Assembly: GCA_947623455.1 (NCBI GenBank)
Contig: OX392530.1
Location: 34,875,405-34,939,404, forward strand
Direction of reading: 5' to 3'
DNA from: Mimachlamys varia
Lineage: Eukaryota; Mollusca; Bivalvia; Pectinida; Pectinidae
Length of the DNA: 64,000 nucleotides
A model generated the notes under the pieces. The model was not told where the DNA came from and did no database searches. It was given only the letters and a program-made list of their open reading frames with translations. Below are positions 1 to 12,600 of this stretch, in pieces; positions within the stretch are counted from its first letter, which is position 1; every line of letters begins with the position of its first letter. The translations under genes were made by a program, and so were the position numbers.

Positions 1-365
1 CTGCTTTTAACAGCTCATTAAGAGGTGCTGCTATTTTGGCGAACCCCTTCACAAATCTACGGTAGTAATTACACAACCCAAGGAATGCTCTAATGTCATG
101 TTGTGATTTCGGAACAGGGTAGTCTGATACTGCCTTTATCGTTTCTGGATTGACACTGATTCCATTTGTCGAGAAAATGTGACCAATGTATTTAACTTCA
201 GCTACTTCAAAGTTACATTTTGAAGGCTTAAGGCGAAGGTTGGCCTCACGCAACCTCTCAAACACTTGGCCCAAATGATCAAGATGTTCTTCAAAAGTTG
301 AAGAAAACACCAAGATGTCATCAATGTAAACTGAGGCAAACTTGCAACTTAAGTCTCTTAATACC

Positions 366-851
366 TCAGTCATGACCATAGAAAACGCTGTTGGGGAGTT
401 TGACAAACCAAAATGGAAGTTTTTTAAACTGATAGACACCTTCGTGTGTCACAAATACAGTTTTAGCTTTTGATTCCTCGGACATAGGAATTTGCCAGAA
501 ACCTGATTTCAGATCTAAACTTGAATACAACTTCGCTTTGGCTTGGTCTATGGTATCCGATATGTCCTCAAAACGTGGAATTGGAAAACTCAATGGTTTT
601 GTCACCTGATTTACCTTTCTGTAATCAATAGCAAATCGGTACCCACCATTGGCCTTCTTTACTAACACTACCGGGCTTTGCCAAGGTGTATAAGCTTCCT
701 CTGTGATGTTGTTGTCCAACATTTCTCTAGTTTGTTTTTCAATCTCTCTTTTCACCCCGGGGGAGGTTCTGTAAAACCTCTGTTTGATAGGTTTAGCTTC
801 TCCCGTGTCTATCGCATGGAAGTAGAGATTAGTGCTACCTAATTCTGACAT
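366..851 (-). pseudogene. pol: Reverse transcriptase N-terminal half of the gypsy element, frameshifted
   Basis: The ORF contains the classic gypsy RT approach: PWQSPVVLVKK, YRFAIDYRKVNQVT and LDLKSGFWQIPM. Just after the FKKLP segment, near 405-415, the frame is lost in a run of T, and the downstream RT segment with VYIDDIL (about 330) continues in another frame toward position 1. A one-base insertion in the homopolymer is the simplest explanation. Confidence 0.85.
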
Positions 852-906
852 GTCTTTGGCAAAAACATCTCTGTTTTCTCCAAGAAAACTGAGAAGTTTG
901 TTTTTT

Positions 907-1413
907 CTACTCTGATGTAAGGTCTGGATTCTCTAAACTAATACCCAGGTCTTTAGCTTTTTCACTATTCACCTTATCTGTGTTTGGAGACTTGGTGTTT
1001 TCATTTGACCTTTTCTCTACCGTAGATATTACTGGTACTTGACCAACAGATTCCTCAATGTTCTCTACATAGGCACTAGTCAGAAGCTCTTCAGGAAAAT
1101 CACTTAAGATGTTTTCTTGCTTCATTTCTCTGACCATAGCTATAGGCTGTTTAGCTCTTAGTTCTATTGCTGAATTGGTGGGGTTTATTACCTGATAGAC
1201 CGTGGTATTATTTTCTATCTTCGAAATACATCTTGCACCCAAGACCTTTAATGTTGAAGGGAGGTTTGACACAGGTTCAAGAATATTGACTCCTGAACAT
1301 TTCCTACTTGTGGTTACCTGAATGTTAGCTATAGATCTAGGAGCAATATTGATGTTACACAGAACCCGAGCTAAGTTAGTTTTTTTTCTGACTACGCTGT
1401 AAAAATCCCACAA
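907..1413 (-). CDS. Protease-RT linker ORF of the gypsy element
   Basis: A 168-residue open frame between the protease and RT segments. It has no catalytic motif. It resembles the spacer of gypsy pol polyproteins, with a beta-rich start (NIQVTTSRKCSGVNILEP) and a charged, low-complexity end. It sits in the expected order, so it is assigned by context only. Confidence 0.55.
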   Translation of the reverse strand: MWDFYSVVRKKTNLARVLCNINIAPRSIANIQVTTSRKCSGVNILEPVSNLPSTLKVLGARCISKIENNTTVYQVINPTNSAIELRAKQPIAMVREMKQENILSDFPEELLTSAYVENIEESVGQVPVISTVEKRSNENTKSPNTDKVNSEKAKDLGISLENPDLTSE

Positions 1414-1800
1414 TAGCTATCCCTCCTTCTAACTCTAGGCAACCCTTCCCACAATCTATTTTGGCATTGTGAGTCTGAAGGAAATCTGTACCTAGAATCA
1501 TTGGAAAACTCAGATCTTGTACAATTTGGAATTTTTGACACATAGTCAAATGTCCTTTCGCTATCGGTATAGTTACCTGACCCTTAATGACTATGTCACT
1601 CCCAGCTGCACTATGTAGCCATTTGAGATCTGACTCTCTACCGACGACAAATCTACATTTAACCCTGACCTAGATAACAAACTAGCCCCTATACAAGATA
1701 CTCCCTGAGCTCCTGTGTCTACTAAAGCTATACACACCTGACTTCCTACCCTTACATTGACTAAATATTTGTCCAGGTTGCATGAGTATTTCTCGGTTAA
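1400..1800 (-). pseudogene. Retropepsin-like protease segment of the gypsy element
   Basis: The minus-strand frame reads CIALVDTGAQGVSCIGAS near 1735-1680. This contains the D-T-G-A active-site motif of retroviral-type aspartic proteases flanked by the usual hydrophobic residues. The frame is broken downstream by stops, so no continuous protease survives. Confidence 0.65.
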
Positions 1801-1914
1801 TTTAGCCTTTTGACCTTTTCCTATTTGTTGCCTATCCCTAAAGTTTTGCTTTGGGACAGGCGCGCACCCCTATTGATTGTTATATGGTTTGCCCGACCTT
1901 CAAACAGCTCTACA

Positions 1915-2035
1915 AACTGCCTTGATGTGCCCGACTTTCTGGCACACAAAACACCTAGCATTTTGGAACCGACAATTGTGTGCAACATGCTGATACTCAC
2001 CACAGTGTCTGCATGCCACATCACTCTGTTTCCTT
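1915..2035 (-). CDS. Zinc-knuckle (nucleocapsid) segment of the gypsy element
   Basis: In the minus frame two CCHC knuckles are readable in tandem: CRHCGEYQHVAHNC and CFVCQKVGHIKAVC, separated by a few residues. They bind nucleic acid in gag nucleocapsids. The segment is out of frame with the upstream gag ORF, which supports a decayed copy. Confidence 0.75.
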
Positions 2036-2070
2036 GGTTCTTTCTGTTTTGGCCTTGTCCATCTTGGTTC

Positions 2071-2649
2071 CTATTTCACGGCGTTTAGTGTTCCGTCACC
2101 CTCCTTTAGGTCTTTCAACTCCCGCTGGAGTGCCGTTACTTGGCTGGCTAAGTCCACTGTATGGCCTTCCATGGACTCCCACATGTTTCCGTATTTAACC
2201 ACTTCCTGTAAGGATCGTGGCTCCTTCCCCAGAAAGAATCTCTTTACTTCCTCGTTCAGTCCATTTAACACTACATCCATAACTTCATCTGGTCCCTTGC
2301 CCAAATCATTCCGGAGAGTTTGGACTCTCTCAATGTAGGTCCGTACTTCATCTGTCCCTTGGCGACTTCCAAGAAATGCTTTTACCCATTTAGGCCTGGA
2401 AATCGCACTAGGCACAAATCTGTCCTTGAACTGAGCAAACCGTTCTTCCATGTTGTTTTGTGCCTCCTCTGTTAGCGAGTAAAACCAATTATCTGCCTTT
2501 CCTGTTAGATACAGGGAAAACTGTAACATTTTGTCCTCCTCTTTCCATTTTTTCAATTTTGCAACTTTTTCGAATTTTGAAAACCAAATCTTTGCATTCC
2601 CATCACCAGAAAAGGGAGATAGTGTCACTACTGTGTCTTTGGCTGCCAT
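2071..2649 (-). CDS. gag: Gag-like polyprotein of the gypsy element
   Basis: A 192-residue ORF starting MAAKDTVVTLSPFSGDG. It has the retrotransposon gag pattern: an early F-x-G-x(5)-W stretch, KADNWFYSL, and a helical core with FAQFKDRF and VLNGLNEEVKRFFLG. The C-terminal part is coiled-coil-like (VTALQRELKDLKEG). The family packages the element RNA. The zinc knuckles lie just downstream in another frame, so gag is interrupted by a stop or frameshift near 2071. The start is the first ATG after the probable primer-binding region. Confidence 0.82.
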   Translation of the reverse strand: MAAKDTVVTLSPFSGDGNAKIWFSKFEKVAKLKKWKEEDKMLQFSLYLTGKADNWFYSLTEEAQNNMEERFAQFKDRFVPSAISRPKWVKAFLGSRQGTDEVRTYIERVQTLRNDLGKGPDEVMDVVLNGLNEEVKRFFLGKEPRSLQEVVKYGNMWESMEGHTVDLASQVTALQRELKDLKEGDGTLNAVK

Positions 2650-2729
2650 TTTCTTGGGTATCTTTGTTATGCAGTCAAATAAACCTTAAAGACTGCCCCG
2701 GAATTCTCCACCACTATATGACCGGCTGG

Positions 2730-3201
2730 TGTTTCGGCCATACTTGTTATGTCATGTATTAACATCATGACATAACTAAATAACTAACTGATAAGGCTTC
2801 ACGAAGTGTCTGCCATTCCTTGTGTTTTATTTGACCGTGCTTATTCATATACAGCATACACAATACAAAGTATTAATCCACACAGCATTCACACGCATCC
2901 ATGTTTAATATAGGTATTCCATGATAAGCTATCACCAACTCTTAAATGAAAACTGTAACGTCTGACTCCTGACTCGACTTCTCATGACTCAACTTCTTAT
3001 TCCTGACTTCTCGTTACTGACTTCTCATTCCTGACTCAACTGACTACTTTCATATTGTATATGATCCCTTCTCATCTCTGGTCCTCGTCCCTGGTGGAGG
3101 ACACCCTGTCCAGGCTCCCTAGGGATCTCTACCTACTGCCTAACAGGACCAGTTTGTGTTTCTTGTCTTGCTATATTTTATAATAGCAGACAAACTTAAC
3201 A
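2730..3201 (-). repeat. Probable 5' LTR of the gypsy element
   Basis: On the minus strand, sequence between the gag leader and about 3201 is non-coding, starts with a TGTTAAG-type terminus at 3201 and is followed toward gag by TGGTGGAGAATTCCGGG, a plausible tRNA primer-binding site. It contains imperfect repeats of a GACTTCTCATTCCT-like motif (2960-3045) and a 12-bp inverted repeat, GTTATGTCATG/CATGACATAAC (2747-2777). Exact ends cannot be fixed without the 3' LTR. Confidence 0.5.
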
Positions 3202-3556
3202 TTTTACATCCTATATGGAAATATATTATAAAAGAGGACTTAAACTGTATCTAAAGTTATGTCTTGTTTTAAAAGTAAAACAAAAACATCTTTTAATTTA
3301 TATTATAAGGTAAGGTAAAGTGTGCCCTGTATCTCACTGTGGGGGATCAGACCCTTCCCTTCAGCCTGGGGGAGTTGACCCAGCATGGCCTTATACCTAT
3401 ACACATTGTAGTGGACAGCCTAACCCTATTATCTATGAATATATTACCTAACCCTAACACATGGGTTTCCTATCTGTCATAGATGTCTCAACGTCCCGTC
3501 AACGTTGCATTGTTAGTTTTACTGGTTTTTCGAAATGAATTTATGTTTATTCTTAC

Positions 3557-3694
3557 TTGTACTGCACGAGCTTCCAAAGAATCCATCACTACAACCATCT
3601 GATGAAATACAGGTCCCATTGAAACGGTTACATCCGGGTGTCTTACAATGGCAAGTGAAGAGACAATCTTCTCCAAAAAGGTTTTCGGGGCATT
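3557..3694 (-). CDS. Gene A exon 11: EGF-like, ECPEN-type
   Basis: 46 codons, beginning ECPENLFGEDCLFTCHC and ending DGFFGSSCSTS. Acceptor TTCAG, donor GTAAGA, so a further exon is expected to the left. Orthologous to gene B exon 7. Confidence 0.85.
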
Positions 3695-6600
3695 CTGAAG
3701 GTAAGTATTTCATTTTTGCAAAGAACATGTTTTACATGCTGTAAATCAAACAAAATATTATGCACAAATACAGAAAGATATTTCGTGAGAATCAATTTAA
3801 TACGAGTCCAATAAGTTGGCACGCAGACTTTAAGCGAGTGACCTTCTAAATTATTGATCGCATTTGATAAATTCCATATTACATTGCTTCGATTGTAATA
3901 CCTATTCCTTTTTGTCAAATAACTTATATTTATGAGACATACCCTAAACTGTCAAATTCATTTTTTTATAAGAAAGACATTTTTGTAATTTTGACGGTAC
4001 AGTTTGTACTGGAAAATCATATAACATCTTAAAGACGTCATTTGAAATTATACAGAACTCGTTAATTTTACCTCTAAATTCATAAATTAAATGGGTTTTA
4101 CGCACCTGACCCTTCTGCTTCTACATTAGTTTAGAAATTTTGGATTCCAACCTTTTGGCCCCTAGCATCACTGAAGAGTCCTAGGAGAGCGAAACAGCTG
4201 TATGGTGCAGTTTGATTCATTTTTTTGGCATGCTATATCTATTACTAACTTTAAAAGGTGCAATACATGTGTGTGTTACGTCATCATTTATGACGCCACA
4301 GTATCGTTTTTACATGTTTCATACAATAATTACAAAGTGCAATGTATGACTTGGCTGTATGGCATGACTGAACGGGTCAATTACACGTGATAAATCAAGA
4401 TTAGTATAGACGGCATTCAATGTTTGTATTCTCTGTATTTACGTATAGAGCATGACGTTCCCATCCATCCAGATATACATCCGAGTATCGCGCATGTCCC
4501 ATTGACATGATTGCATTCAATTCCTCTGCATCTGCATTGTATTGAGCAACTCTTTCCAAAATACGGAGCGACACATGCTACAGAAAAATACAATACAGTT
4601 AGCGTCAACTATTTGTACTGTTATTTGATTGAAATACAGTAATTCAATTCCGAATCCAAATTTAAGTGAACTTTGTTTTACTTAGCTTGGATTTCATTTA
4701 CTTCATTGTTATTTGTTTTTAATTTTATTATAGAGTTATGATAATCAGAGTTTGAGTTAAATGGCTCAAATTTACCTTGGCTACAGGAGGAACCATTCCA
4801 GCCATCTAAACATCCTGCATTTGTATTATAACAGGTACCAGTCGCTTTATCACATCCGGGCACGGCGCAGTGACATCGAGAGTTACACCCCTTACTGAAC
4901 GTTCCGTCAGAACACGCTAATACATAGAACATAGCAGTAGTTCAGAATACATATGGTTTTAAGATGTCTTTTTATTGCCAAGTGATGTTTATTCTATGAA
5001 TGACGATTAAGACTGTATATATTAAACACGAGCAGGAATTATGTCTAATTACTCGCTAAGATCATTCAACATGACTAACAAGAAAGTGTTAACATCTCGT
5101 TTTGTTTATTGCATGTAGACACTCAGACTCTTAGGGAGCTAACAATGTGTTTCGCAATACTTTAACCTTTCATAGGTATTTTGCAGCAACGTGACATTAT
5201 CAAATATCAAATTTAGTGAATTTACAGTGTTTTTAATCTAATACAACGATTTGCAGGGAAAATATATTAGATTTACTTATTTTACATGTATGACAACATG
5301 ATTAGATATCTTCATTTATATTTTAGGTTTCCTATAAGTCCCTTGTAATAGAGACAAAAAATAGTTAATTTAACTTTTCTTATGCATTTCAGTTCTAGAA
5401 TTGTTTCCAAATCCCTCGGACTTTTTTGGGGTTATACATGTACTAGCCATGTGAAATATTAATTTATACTTATGATTTGACTATTGAATACTGTATCGAA
5501 TTTGATAACTTACGTATGTTACATGACATCCCCATCCAGCCGGTCTCACATCCGGGTACGTTACAATTGCCTGTTACTGAGTTACAACCAGGGGTATCAC
5601 AGTGACACGTTGATAAGCAGTTTTCTCCAAATGTTGTGTGGGAACAAACTAAAAGTAAGGAAACAAAATAACTTATACGGACTCAAAATAAAGACAATCC
5701 ACTGACCTCAAACACAATGTATGTAATTGCTGTGGTTGTTCACCTAAATAAGTTTAACAACAGATCCCCACTATTACTATCGTGTGTAGGATCTGACAGC
5801 GACCAGTAAAAGGTCATGTGCAGATGACCTTTTATATTTCCATATCAAGGGGCATTGAAAGAAAAATGCACAGTGTCCTCTCTAGGTGCATCACAAGCAC
5901 AGAAAGCAGTATTAACCATGTGATCTTGAAATTTATCACAGTTAAGATAACTTTTAAAATTCCTGTTGGCATAAGATTATGTTAAGTTTCCTCGGAATAA
6001 CATTGATAAAAAGTTTTGATACAGACATGTCGATCGATACTTTTAGTTTACGTTTAAAAGAAGAAATATATATAGAGTTTCTCACGGAACTATCAAGTAG
6101 ATTCCACTTGTTCATAGTTGCAGGGAAGAAACTTTTCATATATCTATTAGTTATTGATTGAGTTATATTACAGACTCTATTAATATACCGAAGGTATAGG
6201 TACTGTTTACATTTAGAAATGGCTGTATGATGTTAAAGAGATATGCTGGAGTGTAGTTATTTATAATTTTAAACATAAATATCAGCTTTTGGTTTTGTCT
6301 TCTTGAGTTTAATGACTCAATTTGTGTTTCAGTATATAGAATGTGATGAGGTGTTCATCTTCGGAGACCTGTTATTATTCGCATAGTTTCAAGTTGGACA
6401 GATTCAAGAAGGTCAGATTCGTTTTTATTACAGTTGTCCCACACAACATCAGATACTGGTCGTATATATGAAGTATATAAAGCAAATAAAGTTTTTCGAT
6501 CACCTAATTTTTTTTTATACACGAAGTATACTTAATCCAGAGTTTATGATAGATATTTGAGATATGATCCGCCCATATTCCTTTACTATTAAATGTTAAG

Positions 6601-9600
6601 CCTAAGTGATTTTGATATTCATGTTGTGCAATTGGAATAGTGTTAAATAGAAGAAGGGGATGGAAATCCTTATTTAATCTACGAGTGAAGTTAATATCAA
6701 TTGTTTTATTAGGATTGAAGAGAATCTGCCATCTATCAGGCCATTCAGAAATACGAGCTAAATCACCATTAAGCATTTCAGTAGGTGTATCAAGGTCATT
6801 ATATTGTGTACTATTACATAGAGGGAGGTTATATTTGAGGTTATATTATTGGTGATATCATTAATGAAAAGAAGAAAGAGAAAAGGGCCCAGGACAGATC
6901 CTTGAAGGACTCCATCAGAGATAAGTTTAGCACTTGATTTGTAACCTTCAAAGACAACCCTTTGTTTTCTGTCAGATACGTAAGTCTTTAACCAATCATA
7001 TAATCTACCTTTAATTTCATAAGTTTTCAATTTATGTAAAAGACCTAAATGCCATACTCTATCAAAAGCTTTACCTGTGTCACCAAAAAAGCGCAAATCC
7101 TTACCTTGATCTAAAGTACAACTTATAGTATTATAAATATCGGTTAATTGATTTACTGTTGAGTCATTGGGACGAAAACCTGACTGATGTTCACTTAACA
7201 TATTATGACTTGAAATATAATATATCTATATAATGTTTATCAAAAAAAAAATTTTTCCAACATTTAAGTAATAATTGATGGAACTGTAACGGGTCTATAA
7301 TTATTAACTTCAATGTCTTCCCCTTTTCCTTTATAGAGTGCAGTAACATTAGCAACTTTTAAAATATCTGGAATTTCACAAGCAGATAATGTTTTGTTAT
7401 ACAACAGTTAAGAGGGTATACTAAAGAAGGCGAAATATTTTTTACAATAATTGGTGAGATACTATCAGGTCCAGCTGGTTTATTTTATTAAAAATGTGAA
7501 ATTGGTCAACTATATCTTAGTCAGTTATATTAATATCAGACAGTTCAAAATGGGACAAGGGATGTAACTCAGGTAGGTCAGTGTCAACAATATCAGAGGC
7601 AATATTAGTAAAGAAGTTGCTTAATGCTTTGAATAAGATTGCATTGTTCCTTTTCAATAATAGTGCTGTTATAAGTAATTTCTTCCATAGACTTAGCTAT
7701 TTGCAACCATTTCTTTGGATTAACTGATTTATCTACAAAACATACTTTTGGAATGCTCCTTCAATTGTACATTGTCTTTTATGTGTGGTGTATTCAATAT
7801 TTATTTTCCAATAAAAAATTCTGGATCATCATATATTGATAAAGATGTCGATGATAAATTCAGTAGAATTGTAATTTCATCGAGGAAATAATTAGATAAA
7901 ACAATACTACTGTTACAAAAGCCGTGACCAACCTTCATTACAGCTATTCCCGCGGTGACCGGCCTGACACCCTGTTATGCTACAAACTCCGGTCACTCTG
8001 TTACATCCGGGCGTCTTACAATTACATTCCTCAACGCAGTTCTCTCCAAATGTAGCAGATGAACAAGCTGAAATTGTGATATATGTAAAGCACAATGCTA
8101 CATATCTAATACATAACTAAAGGTATTTTTTCATCGACCGTTTGTGCTTTTCCCGTCGCAAGATTATTCATCTAGATCAAATCTGATAAATTCAATATAT
8201 ACATAATGACGATTAAAGATATTTTTTGGTTTTGTTTGGCTTACTGGTATGATGTGGTTGGTTGATTGATTGTTTTTACATCCTATTACGTGTAAAGCAT
8301 CATTTTAGAGATAACTTTTGATAGCATCTACAAATTACAGGTGAGCACAAGAATCCTATCGTTTTTTAGTTCATCTCAAGTGATACATTTGTATATAATC
8401 TATGAATAAGGACCCGAGTCTGAATACATTTAACAGGAACATAGATTGTGTCTCGCTATTCGCTCAAATCGTTCAACATGACTAATAAATCAATGCATAC
8501 ATCTCTTCATTTACAATCTTGCATCATTAGCCATACGCATTATCGATTCACGTTTTGCCAGCCAAATATTTTAGTTCCATACATAACAATACAGTAATAA
8601 AAATATACAGTCATTTTGGCAAAACTTTAACCTTTCAGATTTATTTTGGAGCAATCTGAATACACCTTTTGACAGAAAAAAATGATATTAGATTTAACCT
8701 TTTTTACACGTATGGCAACATTATTAAATAACTGCATTTATAATTTTACCCAGATGCGACATAAAAGAGATGACTTTGGCGGAACAACGTTAGTAAGGAA
8801 TTCCCGCTAACCTCTGCAACTGATTGAAATGTCGTGACAAGGTAAAATAACCTCCAAACATATATTCTAGCATGGTAGTATAGCATATATCATTACTATG
8901 TTTTCCCTCATTTAGGACTGAAAAGAGATCATAGTGCTGTGCTGGTTTAGAATTAGAACTACGATAGAAATGGAAGTATTTCATTGGAACGTTTTCTATA
9001 CCTCTCTATGGAGAAAAGAACAGTTTTACTTGTCTTGAAAATGCGTATTGAATAATTAGGATAAGACTAATGAATACGAAAGTAGGACCTTCGTTAAAGT
9101 TAATTAAAAGTAAGCTTTATTGAATTCGTAAACTTACGTGAATTACATGACTCCCCCATCCAGCCGGCCGTACATCCGGGAACGTTACAGTGCCCTGTTA
9201 CTAAGTTACAACCAGGGGTAGCACAGTGACACGTGGATGCACAATTGTCTCCAAATGTTATGTGGGAACAAACTGAAAGTAAGGAAGCACAACACCTGAT
9301 ACTGACTCAAAATAATGAATATTCATTGACCTAATTTATAAACAATGTATATGTGACTATGAAATAATTGCTGAGGTTGTTTAACTAAAAAGGTATAACG
9401 TGAAACATCTCCAAAAAGGCCAAATCGTACTACGCTATAAAGAAGATATGTATAAGGTAGTGTTATTTGAAGGCAAACAAAACCATTTTTAAATATAATT
9501 AATACCGTACATATGTAACAATGTCTTTGTATTACACATGCGCTCTTTTCTGTAATTAAGTCGTATATGGAAACATTGGATATATTGTTATATATTGTTC

Positions 9601-12600
9601 TTGGACAGTACTGACTTTGGTTTTAGTCATTGTCTTTTAATCAGAAAATAAAAACAAAAATTGATCTTTAAAACTAGTGAAAACATACATTTGGAAATAT
9701 TCTTTTTACTGTATGATATTTTAAATTTGGCATGATTGGTTCCCATTAACTCAGTGTAAATATGGACTGTTTTTCACAGACTATAGATGCAGTCAAGAAC
9801 ACCGGACAATAGCATGACGTCGTTTAGGCGCCATGTTGACTTACGTTATGTCAACGCTTTACACGTTGCCTCAGATAACATATCTTATAGTTTTACGTTA
9901 ATAATTAAGGTGATTGTGTTTATCAAATTAACTCTGCCAGTACGTTAACATACAAGAACAAAACCTTTATAAATTGAACAAAAATGACATGATTACGTCG
10001 TACAAAAATCTCATTGAACGTTTGTCATATTGTATTTTATTTTCCAGTAAGAAATTTCAGAATTGATCATGTATTGATAAATATTTCGATGATAAGTATC
10101 TTTGCATTGTAATTTCAATGAAGAAATACATAACTAATACAATACTACTGTTACAAGTGCCATGACCTACCTTGACTACAGCTACTGCCATGATAACCAG
10201 CCTGACATCCTGGTGTGTCACAGAGTCCCGTCACTCCACTACATCCGGGCTTCTTACAACGACATTCCTTAACACAGTTCTCTCCAAATGTAACAGATGA
10301 ACAAGCTGAAATTAGAATATATATATCGTTATTACAAGCTTTACCGAATATAATCTTACAGTGTACGAGAATGAAGAACGTATACGTATCAGTTGTACGT
10401 TTTTGTTTTCTGAAAGCACTAGTACTGTCAACTCTGTTTTCGTCAGCCAATATTTGTTTAACGCGGCTACCTGACATTTGCGCTTCCGGTTCTATTTTTA
10501 TACGAAAAATCACGTGATTTTTTTTCGAATCATGTGACCACTATCCTGCTCCCGGTTCCGTGCCGATTCGCAAGAAAACATAAGAAATGTTTTTTAACAT
10601 AGAAAGCGATATCAAAAATATAACTATGGTACTGATGTGCTAAATAATAAATCTTGATATTAAATAAATATAGTATTGTTTGATAATCTAAACTGTTAAG
10701 GTTAAAAAAATTATAGAAAATGTTTCATGTCGTACCATGTTGAGAATCCTATAATTAGTCGAATGGCAGCGGTGAAATTGAGCAGACGAGTACCACATTT
10801 AGCGAAAAATGCCGTTTTAAGGTACTTTCCGGTTAATTGACACACCTAAAACCTTGATTTTCCTTTTTAGAATAACATTTGCCTTCAGAAAATGTCTTTC
10901 ATTTAGGAATTGGTCGAAACACGAGCTAATTATTATTATTATGTCAGATTATGTTTTAATCATGACGTCGTAAAAATGTTTAAATAAACAGTCTGAAGAG
11001 CTCCCGGTGAAGTATTGAAAGTGCTAATAATGTGTTCGTGTTATTTTGACAATTTACATATTATCCTGAACTCGTATAACTCAAAAACCTCGTTTTTCGT
11101 CTGTCCAAACCAAACTTTACAAAAATATTTAAACTCGCGTTACCCAAATAATCGGTTTACCCGAAGTTTTGACATGATCCCATCCACTTCGAGATAACGG
11201 GATTCGATTGAATATATCAACACAAACTTGACGCATAACTAGACATATTTATATTATATCGACTGTAATAGTTTTTAATATTATAACATAATGACAATTA
11301 AAGACACTGATAACTCGGTTCTCATTTTGAGGACTATATATTTACTTGAATGAGTCCAAGATTTACATTGCGGGTGTCGTCGATGAAGCAGAAGACGCTT
11401 ACTTTTACGGAACACCTGGTCTTATTCTTTTTTACTTTTGCAAGGGTTTCAATGTAAATGTTTCCCTTTTGTTGATATTTTGCCCCTATTTCAATTGATT
11501 TTGAGATTATAGTTTTGTTGACGCTTTGGTATTCTCTAATGTGTTATTATTATTGCAGTCAAAAATTGACAGGATTATTCTGATTATTCCTACATTGTAA
11601 GAATCAATGCAATTCGACGCTTTGAAGTTTTGTTACTATTAACAATCTTATAATGGAGTAAGCGAAAAAATACCTTAACAGAGAGAGAGAACAAATATTT
11701 TTAGAGAGAGAAAGCATATCGTAACGAGAGAAAAATAACCTTTACAATTAGAGACAAATACCTTTACAGATATAGAAAAATAACCTTTACAAAGACATGG
11801 TCATTTAACAGGTTACTGGTGATAACAATGTTCAAATTACAGATGAGCACAGGAATTTTAGTTTATATAACAACCCAATATACTGGTCCAGTCCACCCCG
11901 CACTACAGTGTGTAGAATCACAGACTGTACTTACACTGGTTACAATATACTGGTCCAGTCCAGCCCGCACTACAGTGTGTAGAATCACAGACTCCGTTGT
12001 CAGGGTTACAGCCGTGTTTACAGTTGGTACAATTGTGTTGACACTGGTCACCATACGTATATATAAAGCAACCTGGCAAGTTATATTATTCACAAACATT
12101 ATGAAAAAAATATGAATAAATTTCTAAAATGACATTCAGATGTATATTGATAAAATGTATGAAAACAACCCATAAAGGATGACTAGTTCGTTGTGTTCCT
12201 GTTCACCTTCATCAGACAAATGACTAGCAAAGCGTATGCAAACGAAGGGGTAACTTGTACGAGTTGGTAACGACCAATCGTTCGTTTCGTCTACGCTGTT
12301 AGTCGTATATACAATAGTAAAGTTTGTCTGATCAGAAAGGAAGTAGGCGGATTGGAGTCTCAGATATACAAATCAGCAATCACAGACCGTGCCATAGAGA
12401 GAAAGTATGTGATTGACTGGGAACATTCCAAAGTGCTAGACGGAGAGAGCAATCTGCTGAGGCGGCAGATCAAAGAGGCCTTCTGAATAAGCCGCAGTGG
12501 ACCGATTCTGAAACAAAGTGAGGGTGCTCACAGACTCTCGCACATATAATTCTTAATCAAGGCGTAGTTGAATCGGGTTAGTTCTGTACAATAACTCTAC

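Larger units (their letters stand above)
1..3201 (-). mobile_element. Gypsy-type LTR retrotransposon, 5' part (LTR, gag, protease, RT), cut by window edge
   Basis: Read on the minus strand the element runs from a probable 5' LTR (about 2.73-3.20 kb) through gag (2649-2071), two CCHC zinc knuckles (about 2010-1920), an aspartic protease with a DTGA motif (about 1720), a linker ORF (1413-907) and a reverse transcriptase whose VYIDD active site lies near 330. RT continues off the left edge, so RNase H, integrase and the 3' LTR are not seen. Gag, knuckle, protease and RT order is that of Metaviridae/Ty3-gypsy. Several frame breaks indicate a dead copy. It lies downstream of the last visible exon of gene A. 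Confidence 0.88.
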
